Shown: one piece after another, positions 1 to 8,153 of the stretch
Position numbering within the stretch: position 1 is the first letter of the stretch
Layout: each line of letters begins with the position of its first letter
From: VRUE01 sp963704505
GTDB taxonomy: Bacteria > Actinomycetota > Thermoleophilia > Solirubrobacterales > 70-9
Assembly (NCBI GenBank): GCA_963704505.1
Contig: OY969912.1
Coordinates: 682,001 to 746,000, forward strand
Length of the DNA stretch: 64,000 nucleotides
Direction of reading: 5' to 3'
Made by a program: the position numbers and the translations under genes
The notes under the pieces: generated by a model
The model's input: the letters and a program-made list of their open reading frames with translations, nothing else
Database searches by the model: none
Told to the model about the DNA's origin: nothing

Positions 1-83
1 AGGGCGATTCCGAGGAGCGCCGAGAGGATCGCCACCGCCACCAGCTGGACGAAAGCGACCTTGAGGAAGGTCTCCAAGCTCAC
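1..83 (-). CDS. N-terminal fragment of a membrane protein
   Basis: Reading leftward from a GTG at 83, the frame is open to the window edge and encodes 27 residues beginning MSLETFLKV. Residues 9-27 are almost entirely hydrophobic (VAFVQLVAVAILSALLGIA), so this is probably the first membrane segment or signal anchor of a protein whose body lies outside the window. No convincing ribosome binding site precedes the GTG. It is divergent from the tRNA-Val gene 25 bases away. The product cannot be identified. Confidence 0.4.
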   Translation of the reverse strand, partial: MSLETFLKVAFVQLVAVAILSALLGIA

Positions 84-108
84 GTTGCCACAATAGTCAA
101 CGCCTCTC

Positions 109-181
109 GGGCGGTTAGCTCAGTTGGGAGAGCGCCTGCCTTACAAGCAGGAGGTCACTGGTTCGAGCCCAGTACCGCCCA
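109..181 (+). tRNA. tRNA-Val (anticodon UAC)
   Basis: The acceptor stem is GGGCGGT (109-115) pairing with ACCGCCC (174-180), followed by discriminator A at 181. The D arm reads TAGCTCAGTTGGGAGAGC. The anticodon stem CCTGC/GCAGG encloses loop CTTACAA with anticodon TAC at 142-144, and the T arm contains GGTTCGAGCCC. CCA is not encoded. No copy of its 3' end is seen elsewhere in the window, so there is no sign that it serves as an integration site here. Confidence 0.95.
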
Positions 182-259
182 TCGCATCGACCTTCCCTGG
201 CTCCGAACGGGCCATACCTGTCTCTTTACAGCGTCGGGGGTCCGATCTACGGTGGCAGC

Positions 260-1252
260 ATGACCTCGATTCGGATCGCTCCCCGCGCCTCACTCATCGC
301 CGGCCTGGCCCTCGCGCTCTTCGCGATCGTCGCGGCTCCCGCCGAGGCGACCTTCCCCGGCAAGCCGGGGCCGATCGTCTACTCGAAGGTCAACCTCGGC
401 GAAGCGGCCGGCGTCACCGGCGGCCTCTTCTCCCATGGACCGCGGGCGGCCCAGAAGCCGGTGCAGCTGACCAGCGAAGGGCGCGACAGCACCCCCTCAT
501 TCTCGGCCGACGGCAGGCGGATCGTCTTCTCCGGGGACCGTGACCTGCTCGCCACCAGCGGCCAGCACATCTACGTCATGGATGCCGACGGCGACGGCGT
601 CAAACAGCTCACGGTCGGCGACGGCTATGACTCCAACCCGACCTTCTCGCCCGACGGCCGCACGGTCGTCTTCGACCGCGCCGAAAAAGACTCCGCGCGC
701 TTCCACCTCTACGCGGTCGGCGTGGATGGCAGTGGACTTCGGCAGCTGACCAGCGGCTCCAACAACGAGTCCGACCCGGTCTTCACCCCCGACGGCAGGC
801 GGATCATCTACGTCAGCAACGCCGACAAAGACGCCCGCTCCGACCACTCCGACATCTTCTCGATGGCCCCCGACGGCAGCCACCAGAGGGTTCTGATCGA
901 CGGCCCCCGCAACGAGAGCGAACCGGATGTCTCACCCGACGGCCGTCGGATCGTCTTCGCCAGCAACCGGGACCACGGCCCGAACCTGTTCCTCGCCGCG
1001 GCGAACGGCCGAGTGGTCGGCGCGATCACCCATAACAAGGGCGACTGCTTCCGCGGCCGTTGCTACACCGGCCCGGCCTTCTCCCCCGACGGCCGCCACA
1101 TCGTCGCCAACAGCGGCGGCCGCTACACCTCGACCCTGAGTGTGATTCGGACCGACGGCTCAGGGATGAAGACCTTTGACAGCGGGGGCACGGAAGAAGA
1201 AGGGTTCGGGACCCGCGTCGGGCCCGCGACCTGGGGTCCCGCCCCGCGATAA
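260..1252 (+). CDS. Secreted TolB-like PD40 beta-propeller protein
   Basis: A 330-residue protein with an N-terminal signal peptide (hydrophobic core at residues 12-30, likely cleavage after AEA). The mature part is a series of PD40/WD40-like blades. Each carries the signature FSPDGRxIVF or a close variant (FSADGRRIVFS, FSPDGRTVVF, FTPDGRRIIY, VSPDGRRIVFAS, FSPDGRHIV), giving at least five blades at intervals of about 45 residues. The fold is that of the TolB C-terminal propeller, but the TolB N-terminal domain is missing, so this is a secreted or cell-surface propeller rather than the Tol-Pal component. Its ligand is unknown. It stands alone after tRNA-Val and is followed by a hairpin terminator. 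Confidence 0.85.
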   Translation: MTSIRIAPRASLIAGLALALFAIVAAPAEATFPGKPGPIVYSKVNLGEAAGVTGGLFSHGPRAAQKPVQLTSEGRDSTPSFSADGRRIVFSGDRDLLATSGQHIYVMDADGDGVKQLTVGDGYDSNPTFSPDGRTVVFDRAEKDSARFHLYAVGVDGSGLRQLTSGSNNESDPVFTPDGRRIIYVSNADKDARSDHSDIFSMAPDGSHQRVLIDGPRNESEPDVSPDGRRIVFASNRDHGPNLFLAAANGRVVGAITHNKGDCFRGRCYTGPAFSPDGRHIVANSGGRYTSTLSVIRTDGSGMKTFDSGGTEEEGFGTRVGPATWGPAPR

Positions 1253-1255
1253 GGC

Positions 1256-1291
1256 CGGCGGCACAGCACGCGGCCAGGCGTGCCGCCGTTT
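1256..1291 (+). terminator. Candidate intrinsic terminator after the PD40 gene
   Basis: A perfect 9-bp inverted repeat, CGGCGGCAC (1256-1264) with GTGCCGCCG (1280-1288), is separated by a 15-base loop and followed by TTT. It begins 4 bases after the stop codon of the propeller gene. The T tract is short, as is usual in GC-rich actinobacteria. Confidence 0.5.
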
Positions 1292-1402
1292 CCCTGGCTG
1301 TGGCCGCGTGCACCCTTCTCCCCATCTCGGGACCCGAACCTCCCCTGGCGGGCGATTGGATCTACCTGTACGCTTGAGCACAAGGTGAAGGAGAGGTGGG
1401 GA

Positions 1403-2170
1403 GTGAATAGGAAGAAGCTGGCGATGGTTTGCGGCGCGGCCCTCGTCGTGCTCGCGATCGGCGGAACCGCCGATGCGCTCACGGTCCGCTCCGGCGACCT
1501 GATCCTCAAAGCCGACGGCGGCTTCGCGCCGACGGCGCTGCCCAAGCACGAAAACGCGCCGATCACGATCCACGGCGGCGGCAGCCTCTCGACCGCCTCC
1601 GGCGCCTACCCGCCGGTGCTCGAAAACATCAACGTCGAATTCGACCGCCACGGCGCCGTCGAAACGACCGGACTGCCGGTCTGCTCGCAGCCGAAGCTGG
1701 AAGCGACGACCACCCCGCAGGCGCGCAAGCAGTGCCCGGGAGCGATCGTCGGCAAGGGCAACGGCAATGCCGTCGTCGTCTTCCCGGAATCGAAACCGAT
1801 CCCGGTGAGCTCGCCGATCACGATCTTCAACGGCCCGAAAAAGGGCGGCAATCCGACCGTCCTCGCCCACGCCTACACGACGGTGCCGGTGCCGACCACC
1901 TTCATCGTCCCGATCGTCATCGAAAAAATCCATAAGGGCGTCTACGGCTACCGCACGAAAGCGAAGATCCCGAGGATCGCCGGCGGCGCCGGGATCCCGC
2001 TCTCAGGGAAGCTGACGATCGGCAAAAAGTGGACCTACAAGGGCCAGGAACACAGCTACATCAAAGCCCGCTGCGAAACCGGCCATCTGCAGGCGCGGGT
2101 CGAAGCGACCTTCAAAAACAGCGACTTCCTCAGCGGCGTCTTCATCCGTTCCTGCTCGGTCCGCAAGTAA
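1403..2170 (+). CDS. Small secreted protein, family with three copies in this window
   Basis: The GTG at 1403 is preferred because AAGGAG lies about 9 bases upstream and because it places a normal signal peptide (MNRKKLAMVCGAALVVLAI) at the N-terminus. An upstream ATG at 1280 would add 41 unlikely residues. The mature protein has about 230 residues. Recognisable blocks are RSGDLILKADGGFAPTALPK near the start, Cys residues in TGLPVCSQPKLEA and KQCPGAIVG, KIPRIAGGAG, and a terminal KGQEHSYIKARC. These blocks recur in the proteins at 34343 and 41334. The function is unknown; the all-beta character and paired cysteines suggest a folded extracellular domain. Confidence 0.8.
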   Translation: MNRKKLAMVCGAALVVLAIGGTADALTVRSGDLILKADGGFAPTALPKHENAPITIHGGGSLSTASGAYPPVLENINVEFDRHGAVETTGLPVCSQPKLEATTTPQARKQCPGAIVGKGNGNAVVVFPESKPIPVSSPITIFNGPKKGGNPTVLAHAYTTVPVPTTFIVPIVIEKIHKGVYGYRTKAKIPRIAGGAGIPLSGKLTIGKKWTYKGQEHSYIKARCETGHLQARVEATFKNSDFLSGVFIRSCSVRK

Positions 2171-2183
2171 GCGCCGCGCCGCG

Positions 2184-3062
2184 CTAGGGCCGGCCGGCGA
2201 GCTCCGGCGTGCGCGTGCCGCCGCGGCGGTGCTCGACGTGGGTGACCAGGTCGAAGAAGTAGTCGTTGCGGCCGCGCCGCACCGCGTGGGGGAATGAGCG
2301 ACGGGCGCTGCGATGGGCGGCGGCCAGCGCCCGGAACGTGGCCTCGTGGGCGCGGGTCCAGCGGATCCCGAAGATCTCCCGCACCCGGGGCGGCAGGGTG
2401 CCCTTGATGATCAGGTTCTGCACCGCGAGGTTGCCTTTCGCGGCCCGCGGGACCGGCTGCTCGAAGGCGACGAGGGGCGCCATCTCCAGACCATGCTCGG
2501 TGACCTGGAGGTCCGGTGAGGAGAGCTTCTCGTCCCACCAGGCCTGGAACTCCGCGTAGCTGGCGGGGACCGCGTCGCGGGGCAGCTTGAAGAGCTCGCC
2601 GAAGCGGACGTAGTCCTGCCAGAGGTCCTCGAGCTCGGCCGCGCTCAGCGGCCGCACCATCGCCTCGTACATCGCCCGGCCCGAGTCGGCGATCACCGCC
2701 AGCGTCCACAGCATCAACTCCGGGTCAAAGGCGGAGTAGGCGGTTCCGGCCGGGTGCGAGCCGGCCGCCTCGGGCAGCTCACCGGAGATCTTCTCGTGCA
2801 GCCGGTGGACGCCGGCCAGCGCCTCATCGGCTTCCTCGCGGGTGCCGAGGAAGATGGTCTCCTGGATCTTTGCCGTGCGGGCGAGCCTCTTGAAGGGTTT
2901 GTCGGCTGCTCTGGTGCTGAGCATGGTGCCGGTGTAGGTGAGCGGTTCGAGGGCGCCGATCAGCAGCGCCCGCTGCCCATAGAGCAGCCCGACCGCGCGC
3001 TCGCCGTGCACCATCCGCGCGACGGAGCGGCCCGCTGGAAAGTAGTCCTCGCCTCCACTCAC
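2184..3062 (-). CDS. Oxygenase MpaB family protein (DUF2236)
   Basis: A 292-residue protein matching the MpaB/rubber-oxygenase-like DUF2236 family. Family features visible are the N-terminal region ending in ALLIGALEPLTYTGT, the TAKIQETIFLGTREEADEAL segment followed by VHRLHEKI (a conserved HxxxH-like helix that in the family contributes to haem or metal binding), and the FDPELMLWTLAVIADSG helix. Family members are thought to be b-type haem oxygenases or related oxidoreductases acting on hydrophobic substrates. It is the last gene of a minus-strand run and starts 13 bases after the FtsH-like gene ends, so co-transcription is likely. The substrate is unknown. Confidence 0.85.
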   Translation of the reverse strand: MSGGEDYFPAGRSVARMVHGERAVGLLYGQRALLIGALEPLTYTGTMLSTRAADKPFKRLARTAKIQETIFLGTREEADEALAGVHRLHEKISGELPEAAGSHPAGTAYSAFDPELMLWTLAVIADSGRAMYEAMVRPLSAAELEDLWQDYVRFGELFKLPRDAVPASYAEFQAWWDEKLSSPDLQVTEHGLEMAPLVAFEQPVPRAAKGNLAVQNLIIKGTLPPRVREIFGIRWTRAHEATFRALAAAHRSARRSFPHAVRRGRNDYFFDLVTHVEHRRGGTRTPELAGRP

Positions 3063-3074
3063 GTGGGGTCGAGG

Positions 3075-4604
3075 CTACCGCTGGGGGTCGGGGGTGTCAC
3101 TGCCGACCAGCTCATGGGCGGCAAAAATCTCGTCGAGGTCCTCGCGGGAGAGGGTCTCGCGCTCGAGCGCGCTGGCCGCGAGATGGTCGAGGCATTCGCG
3201 ATTGGCGGCGAGCAGCTGGCGGGCGCGCCGGTGGGCGTCGCGGGCCAGCATCATCGCGGCGACGTCGACGTCGCGACGGGTCCGGTCGGAGAGCGCGTAA
3301 TCGCCGGTCGGCAGCGCGATCGGCGGTGCCCCTTCGGAGTCGAGGGCGACGCCCATTCCGAACTCGGTGACCATCTGGGTGGAGATGGCGTGGACCGACT
3401 GCAGGTCGCTGACGGCTCCCGAGTAGGAGGTGTCGAAGACCTCTTCCTCGGCCGCGCGGCCGCCGAGCAGGCTGACCAGTCTCGCCCGCAGCTCTCCTTT
3501 TGAGGTGACGTAGCTGTCCTCCTGCGGGGACGAGGCGACGAAGCCGAGCGCCTGGCCGCGGGGGACGATGCTGAGCAGCTCCGGCGGGTCGAGCCCGACC
3601 AGGTGGCGGGTCAGCGCGTGGCCCGCCTCGTGGTAGGCGATGACGCGCCGCTCCTCGGGTTTCATCCGGCGGGTCTGCTGGGCGCCGACGGTCTGGCGCA
3701 GCAGCGCCTCGTCGAGGTCCTCACGGGCCATCGCCTTGCGGCCGGCGCGGCCGGCGATGATCGCGCCCTCGTTGAGCGCGTTGGCGAGCTGGGCGCCGGT
3801 CATTCCGGTCGTCTTGCGGGCGACGTCGGCGAGGTCGAGGTCGGGGCCGAGCGGCTTGCCCTTGGCGTGTGAGCGGAGGATCGCCTGGCGGCCGTCGCGG
3901 TCGGGCGGGGAGACGAGGACCTGGCGGTCGAAGCGACCCGGCCGCAGCAGCGCTTTGTCCAGCTTCTCGACATGGTTGGAGGCGGCGATCACGATCACGG
4001 TCCCCTTGTCCTTCTCGAAGCCGTCGAGCTCGACCAGCAGTTGGTTGAGCGCCTGCTCGCGCTCGCTGGTGCCGCCGTCACCGCCGCCGGAGCTGCGGGC
4101 GCCGCCGATCGCGTCGAGCTCGTCGATGAAGATCACTGCGCGCCCGGCCTTGCGGGCCTCCTTGAAGAGGCGGCGGATGCGGGCCGCGCCGCGGCCGACG
4201 AACATCTCGACGAAGCCCGAGCCCGAGGCGGAGAAGAAATCGACCCCGGCCTGCGCGGCGACCGCGCGTGCGAGCATCGTCTTGCCGGTTCCGGGCGGCC
4301 CGTATAGGAGGACGCCGCGCGGGGCCTGCGCGCCGAGCGCGGCGAAGCGGGTCGGTTCCTTGAGCCAGGCGGTGACGTCGATCAGCTCGTCCTTGGCGGC
4401 GTCGACCCCCTGGACCTCCTCCCAGAGGACCGGCTTGGTCTTGCTCGCCTTCACCGTTTCCGGCTTGACCGAGCCCACCGTCGTCCGCAGCAGGGTGATG
4501 AAGATGACCATCAGGGTGAACATGAAGAACACCCCGAACACTGGGTACCATTCGAAGAAGAAGCTTTTTATGTCGCCCGCTGGGAGCGCGTCGAAGATCG
4601 GCAT
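3075..4604 (-). CDS. FtsH-type AAA+ zinc metalloprotease, short membrane anchor
   Basis: The start at 4604 (MPIFDALPAG) is preferred over an ATG 12 codons upstream because GAGGG precedes it; 509 residues result. Only one membrane helix is present (residues 20-39), and the usual second helix and extracytoplasmic domain of FtsH are missing. The AAA+ domain has Walker A GPPGTGKT at 102-109, Walker B VIFIDELDAIG and the second region of homology RPGRFDRQ. The peptidase domain has the zinc motif HEAGH near residue 330 and the likely third ligand Asp in SDLQSVH. Role: ATP-driven membrane-associated proteolysis. It lies between an MBL hydrolase and an MpaB oxygenase on the same strand. It is probably a specialised paralogue rather than the main FtsH. 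Confidence 0.9.
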   Translation of the reverse strand: MPIFDALPAGDIKSFFFEWYPVFGVFFMFTLMVIFITLLRTTVGSVKPETVKASKTKPVLWEEVQGVDAAKDELIDVTAWLKEPTRFAALGAQAPRGVLLYGPPGTGKTMLARAVAAQAGVDFFSASGSGFVEMFVGRGAARIRRLFKEARKAGRAVIFIDELDAIGGARSSGGGDGGTSEREQALNQLLVELDGFEKDKGTVIVIAASNHVEKLDKALLRPGRFDRQVLVSPPDRDGRQAILRSHAKGKPLGPDLDLADVARKTTGMTGAQLANALNEGAIIAGRAGRKAMAREDLDEALLRQTVGAQQTRRMKPEERRVIAYHEAGHALTRHLVGLDPPELLSIVPRGQALGFVASSPQEDSYVTSKGELRARLVSLLGGRAAEEEVFDTSYSGAVSDLQSVHAISTQMVTEFGMGVALDSEGAPPIALPTGDYALSDRTRRDVDVAAMMLARDAHRRARQLLAANRECLDHLAASALERETLSREDLDEIFAAHELVGSDTPDPQR

Positions 4605-4694
4605 GTCCCTCAAAGTAGAGAACGGCCCCGTGCCTGTCATTCGTTTGGGGCTCGGACATACGTCCAGAAATCCGGCTGTGGCTAAAGGTGTCGC

Positions 4695-5438
4695 TCAGCC
4701 GCGTACTACCTGCGAGCCGCCGACGATCGCGTCGTCGCCGGTGTCCTCGAACAGCACCCAGGCCTTGTTGCCGCCGTCGTAGTCGGGGGCCCAGAGCTTC
4801 AGGGTCGCGGCGCGCTCCCAGACGGTGCACTGCTCGTCCCCGGTCTCGTCGGTGCCACGCCAGATCCGCACGAAGGGATTGCCCTCGCTCTCTTCGCCGA
4901 TCGTCGTCGGCTCACGGTGACCGGGATGGACGACGGTCTCCGGCGGCAGCTCGACCAGCTTCAGCACCGAGGCCTTGAGGTCCCCGAAGCCGCTGGCGCC
5001 GGGCGCCATCGTGCCGCCGACCGTGCCCTTGAAGAGGACGTCGGCGGTGAAGACGTCGCTGCCGTTGACGAGGAAGGCGAGGTGTCCGGCGGCGTGGCCG
5101 GGGGTGTAGATCGCCTCGATGTCGAGGCCGCCGGTGCTGAGCCTCTCGCCGTCGGCGAGGGTCTGGGCGACCTCGTCCTCCATCTCCGCCGCGGCGTCGG
5201 CGTGGGCGACCATCGGCACGCCGAGGCGCTCCTGTGCGGCCGTCAGTCCGGCGACGTGGTCGGCGTGGGGATGGGTGACGAGGATGTGGGTGATCTCGAT
5301 CCCCTCCTCGTCGGCCTTCGCCAGCAAAGGGTCGAGGTCGTCGTTGCCGTCGATCAGGACGCCCTTGCCGCCCGGCCCCTCGGCGACGAGGTAGGCGTTC
5401 GAAAGCCAGGTCGGGTTCTCTGTTCTCTCGACGATCAT
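4695..5438 (-). CDS. MBL-fold metallo-hydrolase (glyoxalase II-like)
   Basis: The ATG at 5438 overlaps the stop of the upstream hydrolase gene as ATGA, so translational coupling decides this start over one four codons earlier. The 247-residue protein has the metal-binding signature THPHADH (His56, His58, Asp60, His61), later ligands in YTPGHAAGH and FTADVLF, and VVHPGHREPT as the final His region. These define the MBL fold shared by hydroxyacylglutathione hydrolases and many thioesterases. The C-terminal 50 residues (WRGTDETGDEQCTVWERAA onward) are not part of the core and are unusual. It sits in the lipid-modification operon. The substrate cannot be assigned. Confidence 0.85.
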   Translation of the reverse strand: MIVERTENPTWLSNAYLVAEGPGGKGVLIDGNDDLDPLLAKADEEGIEITHILVTHPHADHVAGLTAAQERLGVPMVAHADAAAEMEDEVAQTLADGERLSTGGLDIEAIYTPGHAAGHLAFLVNGSDVFTADVLFKGTVGGTMAPGASGFGDLKASVLKLVELPPETVVHPGHREPTTIGEESEGNPFVRIWRGTDETGDEQCTVWERAATLKLWAPDYDGGNKAWVLFEDTGDDAIVGGSQVVRG

Positions 5439-6196
5439 CGCGGCGCCCACACCGTACTGCCCTCGAGCAGCGTGCGGGTGACCAGCTCGGGGTCATCCCA
5501 GGTGGGGGTGTGGCCGACGTCCGGCAGCAGCAGGTAGCGGGAGCCGGCGGGGCGCCGCTCCGGGCGGGGCGGCCCGAGCAGGCGGTCGCGCTCGCCCCAG
5601 GCCAGGGTGACCGGGATCTCCGGGTAGCCGGCCGGGTCGAAGACGTGGCTGCGCATCGCACGGTTGGCGCCGGAGTAGCCGCTGGCATCGATCCAGCCGA
5701 GGACCAGCTCGCGGCCCTGCGCCGCCGGGATCCGCTCCGGGTAGGCGGCGAAGGTCGAGAGCATCCCGCGGCGCAGCGGGCCGACCCGCAACGACGCCGA
5801 GACCAGCGGGCGGATGCGTCCTGCCAGGGCGTGCACGTCACGCCCGCGGGGGCCGATCGGCTTGCGCCAGAGGCCGGCCGGCGAGAGCGCCGTGACCGAG
5901 GCGGCGAAGCCCGAGCGCCCCAGCTCGAGGGCGACCCAGCCGCCGAGGCTGTTGCCCGCGACGTGGGGCTGCTCGACGCCGAGCTCTTCCACCGCCGCGC
6001 GGATCGCGGCGGCAAGGTTGGCGGCCGTCGGCTCGATTCCATCGGGCAGCGGCGCCGCCGTGCCGAAGCCGGGCATGTCGATGACGACGACCTCGCGCTC
6101 GGCTTCGAGCAGGGGCACGACCGGGTCCCAGACTGCCCGGCTGCCGCCGAGGCCGTGGAGCAGGAGAAGCGGCTCGCGAGGAGGCGTCAACGCCAC
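5435..6196 (-). CDS. Alpha/beta hydrolase
   Basis: A 253-residue alpha/beta hydrolase. The oxyanion region LLLLHGLGG is at residues 10-18, the nucleophile elbow GNSLGG has Ser83, the acid is probably the Asp in WGERDRLLG, and the base is His in LLPDVGHTPTWDDPE. No signal peptide is present, so it is cytoplasmic. It starts at a GTG that overlaps the end of the methyltransferase gene by 10 bases, and its stop overlaps the MBL gene. The context with a CFA-type methyltransferase suggests an acyl-ester or lipid substrate, but this is inference. Confidence 0.85.
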   Translation of the reverse strand: MALTPPREPLLLLHGLGGSRAVWDPVVPLLEAEREVVVIDMPGFGTAAPLPDGIEPTAANLAAAIRAAVEELGVEQPHVAGNSLGGWVALELGRSGFAASVTALSPAGLWRKPIGPRGRDVHALAGRIRPLVSASLRVGPLRRGMLSTFAAYPERIPAAQGRELVLGWIDASGYSGANRAMRSHVFDPAGYPEIPVTLAWGERDRLLGPPRPERRPAGSRYLLLPDVGHTPTWDDPELVTRTLLEGSTVWAPR

Positions 6197-7374
6197 TCCG
6201 GCTTGGCGAAGAGCGCCTGCACGTCGCCGATCCTACGCTCTCGGAAGCCCGCCTCGGAGGAGCTCAGGTAGAAGGACCAGAGGCGCCGGAAGCGCTCGTC
6301 GTAGCCGTCTCCCCGGAGGCGCTCCCAGGCGCCGCCGAAGCGCTCGCGCCAGGCGGCGAGGGTGAGCGGATAGTGCTCGGTGATGTCCTCCTCCCAGACC
6401 TGGCGCATCTCCGTGTCGCGGCGGAGGCACTCGGCGATCAGGTCCTTCGAGGGCAGGCATCCCCCCGGGAAGACGTGGGTGTTGGCGAAGCTGCGGGCCC
6501 CCTTCTCGGCCTCGTAGAGGTCGTCGTCGATGGTGATCGCCTGCAGCAGCATCAGCCCGTCGGGGGTGAGCAGCTCATCGCAGCGGCGGAAGAACTCGTC
6601 GAAGTGCTGCCAGCCGACCGCCTCGATCATCTCGACCGAGACGAGCCGGTCGTAGCGGCCCTCGAGGTCGCGGTAGTCCTGGAAGAGGACGGTGACCCGG
6701 TCCTCGAGCCCCGCCTCGCGGATCCGCGCGAGCGCCAGCTCGCGCTGCTCGCGGGAGATCGTCGTTGTCGTCACCCGGCAGCCGTGCTCGCGAGCGGCGT
6801 GGATCGCCAGGCCACCCCAACCGCTGCCGATCTCGAGCAGGTGATTGTCGGGGCCGAGACGCAGTTGCTCGCAGATCCGCTCGAGCTTCGCCAGCTGTGC
6901 TTCCTCGAGGCTGGTGTCCGCGCGCGGGAAGTAGGCGCAGGAATACATCATCCGCTCGTCGAGGAACGAGGCGAAGAGGTCGTTGCCGAGGTCGTAGTGA
7001 GCCGAGATGTGGTTGCGGGCCGCGTCGCGTGTGTTCTCCGGAACCAGGCGGCGCAGCCGATGCAGCAGCCCGCGCGGTTTGGCGATCGCTCCGCGCAGGC
7101 CGTCGACCTTCGCCAGCTCGCGGGCTCCGATGCGGATCAGGGTGACGAGGTCGTCCGTCTCCCACTGCCCCTCGACGTAGGCCTCGCCGAGGCCGACGCT
7201 GCCGCGCAGCAGCGCCCGCCAGGCGGCCGGGTCGTGGATCGTCACCGTCGCCCTCAGCTCGGCGTCGGGGGGCCCGAAGGCACGTCGGCGGGAGCCTTCG
7301 ATGACGTCGATCCGTCCCGCGCGGAGGCGCCCGAGGACCGGAACGACGGCGGCCCTGGCGAGCCTGCCGCTCAT
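6187..7374 (-). CDS. cfa: Cyclopropane-fatty-acyl-phospholipid synthase family methyltransferase
   Basis: The start at 7374 overlaps the DUF1365 stop codon as ATGA, giving 395 residues, close to the usual family length. The N-terminal SCP2-like lipid-binding region (residues about 20-90) is followed by AHYDLGND (125-132), SAM-binding LEIGSGWGG (about 180-188), EMIEAVG, and the C-terminal FPGGCLPS and WEEDITEHYPLTLAAW motifs typical of CFA synthases. These enzymes transfer a methylene or methyl group from SAM to the double bond of phospholipid acyl chains at the membrane. The FAD oxidoreductase and DUF1365 partners suggest a branched or otherwise modified product rather than a plain cyclopropane; this follows from the same trio in mycobacteria (Rv0447c-Rv0449c). 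Confidence 0.9.
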   Translation of the reverse strand: MSGRLARAAVVPVLGRLRAGRIDVIEGSRRRAFGPPDAELRATVTIHDPAAWRALLRGSVGLGEAYVEGQWETDDLVTLIRIGARELAKVDGLRGAIAKPRGLLHRLRRLVPENTRDAARNHISAHYDLGNDLFASFLDERMMYSCAYFPRADTSLEEAQLAKLERICEQLRLGPDNHLLEIGSGWGGLAIHAAREHGCRVTTTTISREQRELALARIREAGLEDRVTVLFQDYRDLEGRYDRLVSVEMIEAVGWQHFDEFFRRCDELLTPDGLMLLQAITIDDDLYEAEKGARSFANTHVFPGGCLPSKDLIAECLRRDTEMRQVWEEDITEHYPLTLAAWRERFGGAWERLRGDGYDERFRRLWSFYLSSSEAGFRERRIGDVQALFAKPEWR

Positions 7375-8153
7375 GGGGAGATGAACCCCCGGGGCCGGGC
7401 ACCCTCTGGGTGCGGGACCGGGCGGACGCCCTTCAGTCGCAGCCGCAGGGCCTGGGCGTAGATCTTCGCCACCACCTGCAGCGACATCGCCGGGTAGCGG
7501 GCGAGCATCCGGGTGAGCAGGGCCGGGCTGAGCGGATGGCGACGCATCGAGAGGGTCGCGTCGAAGGATTTGCCGGGATCGCCCTGCCGCGGCCGCGACT
7601 CGATCTGGACGCTGAGCGTGGGGCCCGGCTCGCCGGCGCGGAACGAGTAGGTCTGGTCCATCCCCATCAGCGGGGAGACGTGGAGCTTCTTGTCGAGCTC
7701 GTCGGTCAAAACGGGACCCTCGCGATCCTTGCGGGACAAAACATAAGGGTGACGCTCTCCCCAGGGGATGTTCTTGACGTCGGCGACGATCGCCTCTACC
7801 CGCTCGCCGGTGTCGTCGAAGCAGTAGTAGAAGACGACCGGGTTGAAGCTGTGGCCGAAGTAGCGCAGCCCGGCGAGCAGCCTGACCGGCCCGGTGGGGC
7901 GCTCGCCGGTCTCCGCCTCGACCGTGTCGCGAGCGCACTCGGCCAGCGGCCGGGCCGGGTCGCCCATGAAGTCGGCGCGGTGAAAGCGGGCCGGTGCCCG
8001 GCGCCGCGCCGAGAAGAGCGGGTAGGGGTCGAGCAGGCCGGGCAGCTCGTCGAGGTCGAGGTACATGAGGAAGAGGCCGTAGCGGAAGTCGTGCTCGACC
8101 GGATCAAAGCGCCGGTGGCGGATCCACCCCTCATAGACGGCGGAGGCACTCAC
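7371..8153 (-). CDS. DUF1365 family protein
   Basis: A 260-residue DUF1365 protein. Diagnostic segments are the N-terminal YEGWIRHRRFDPVEHDFRY, the central LLAGLRYFGHSFNPVVFYYC, the NIPWGERHPYVL block and LHVSPLMGMDQTYSF. The biochemical role of DUF1365 is not established, but it is commonly encoded between an FAD-dependent oxidoreductase and a CFA-type methyltransferase, exactly as here. Four-base ATGA overlaps occur at both ends (with the oxidoreductase stop and the methyltransferase start), so the three are translated together. No signal peptide or clear membrane helix is present. Participation in fatty-acyl modification is inferred from context. Confidence 0.9.
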   Translation of the reverse strand: MSASAVYEGWIRHRRFDPVEHDFRYGLFLMYLDLDELPGLLDPYPLFSARRRAPARFHRADFMGDPARPLAECARDTVEAETGERPTGPVRLLAGLRYFGHSFNPVVFYYCFDDTGERVEAIVADVKNIPWGERHPYVLSRKDREGPVLTDELDKKLHVSPLMGMDQTYSFRAGEPGPTLSVQIESRPRQGDPGKSFDATLSMRRHPLSPALLTRMLARYPAMSLQVVAKIYAQALRLRLKGVRPVPHPEGARPRGFISP

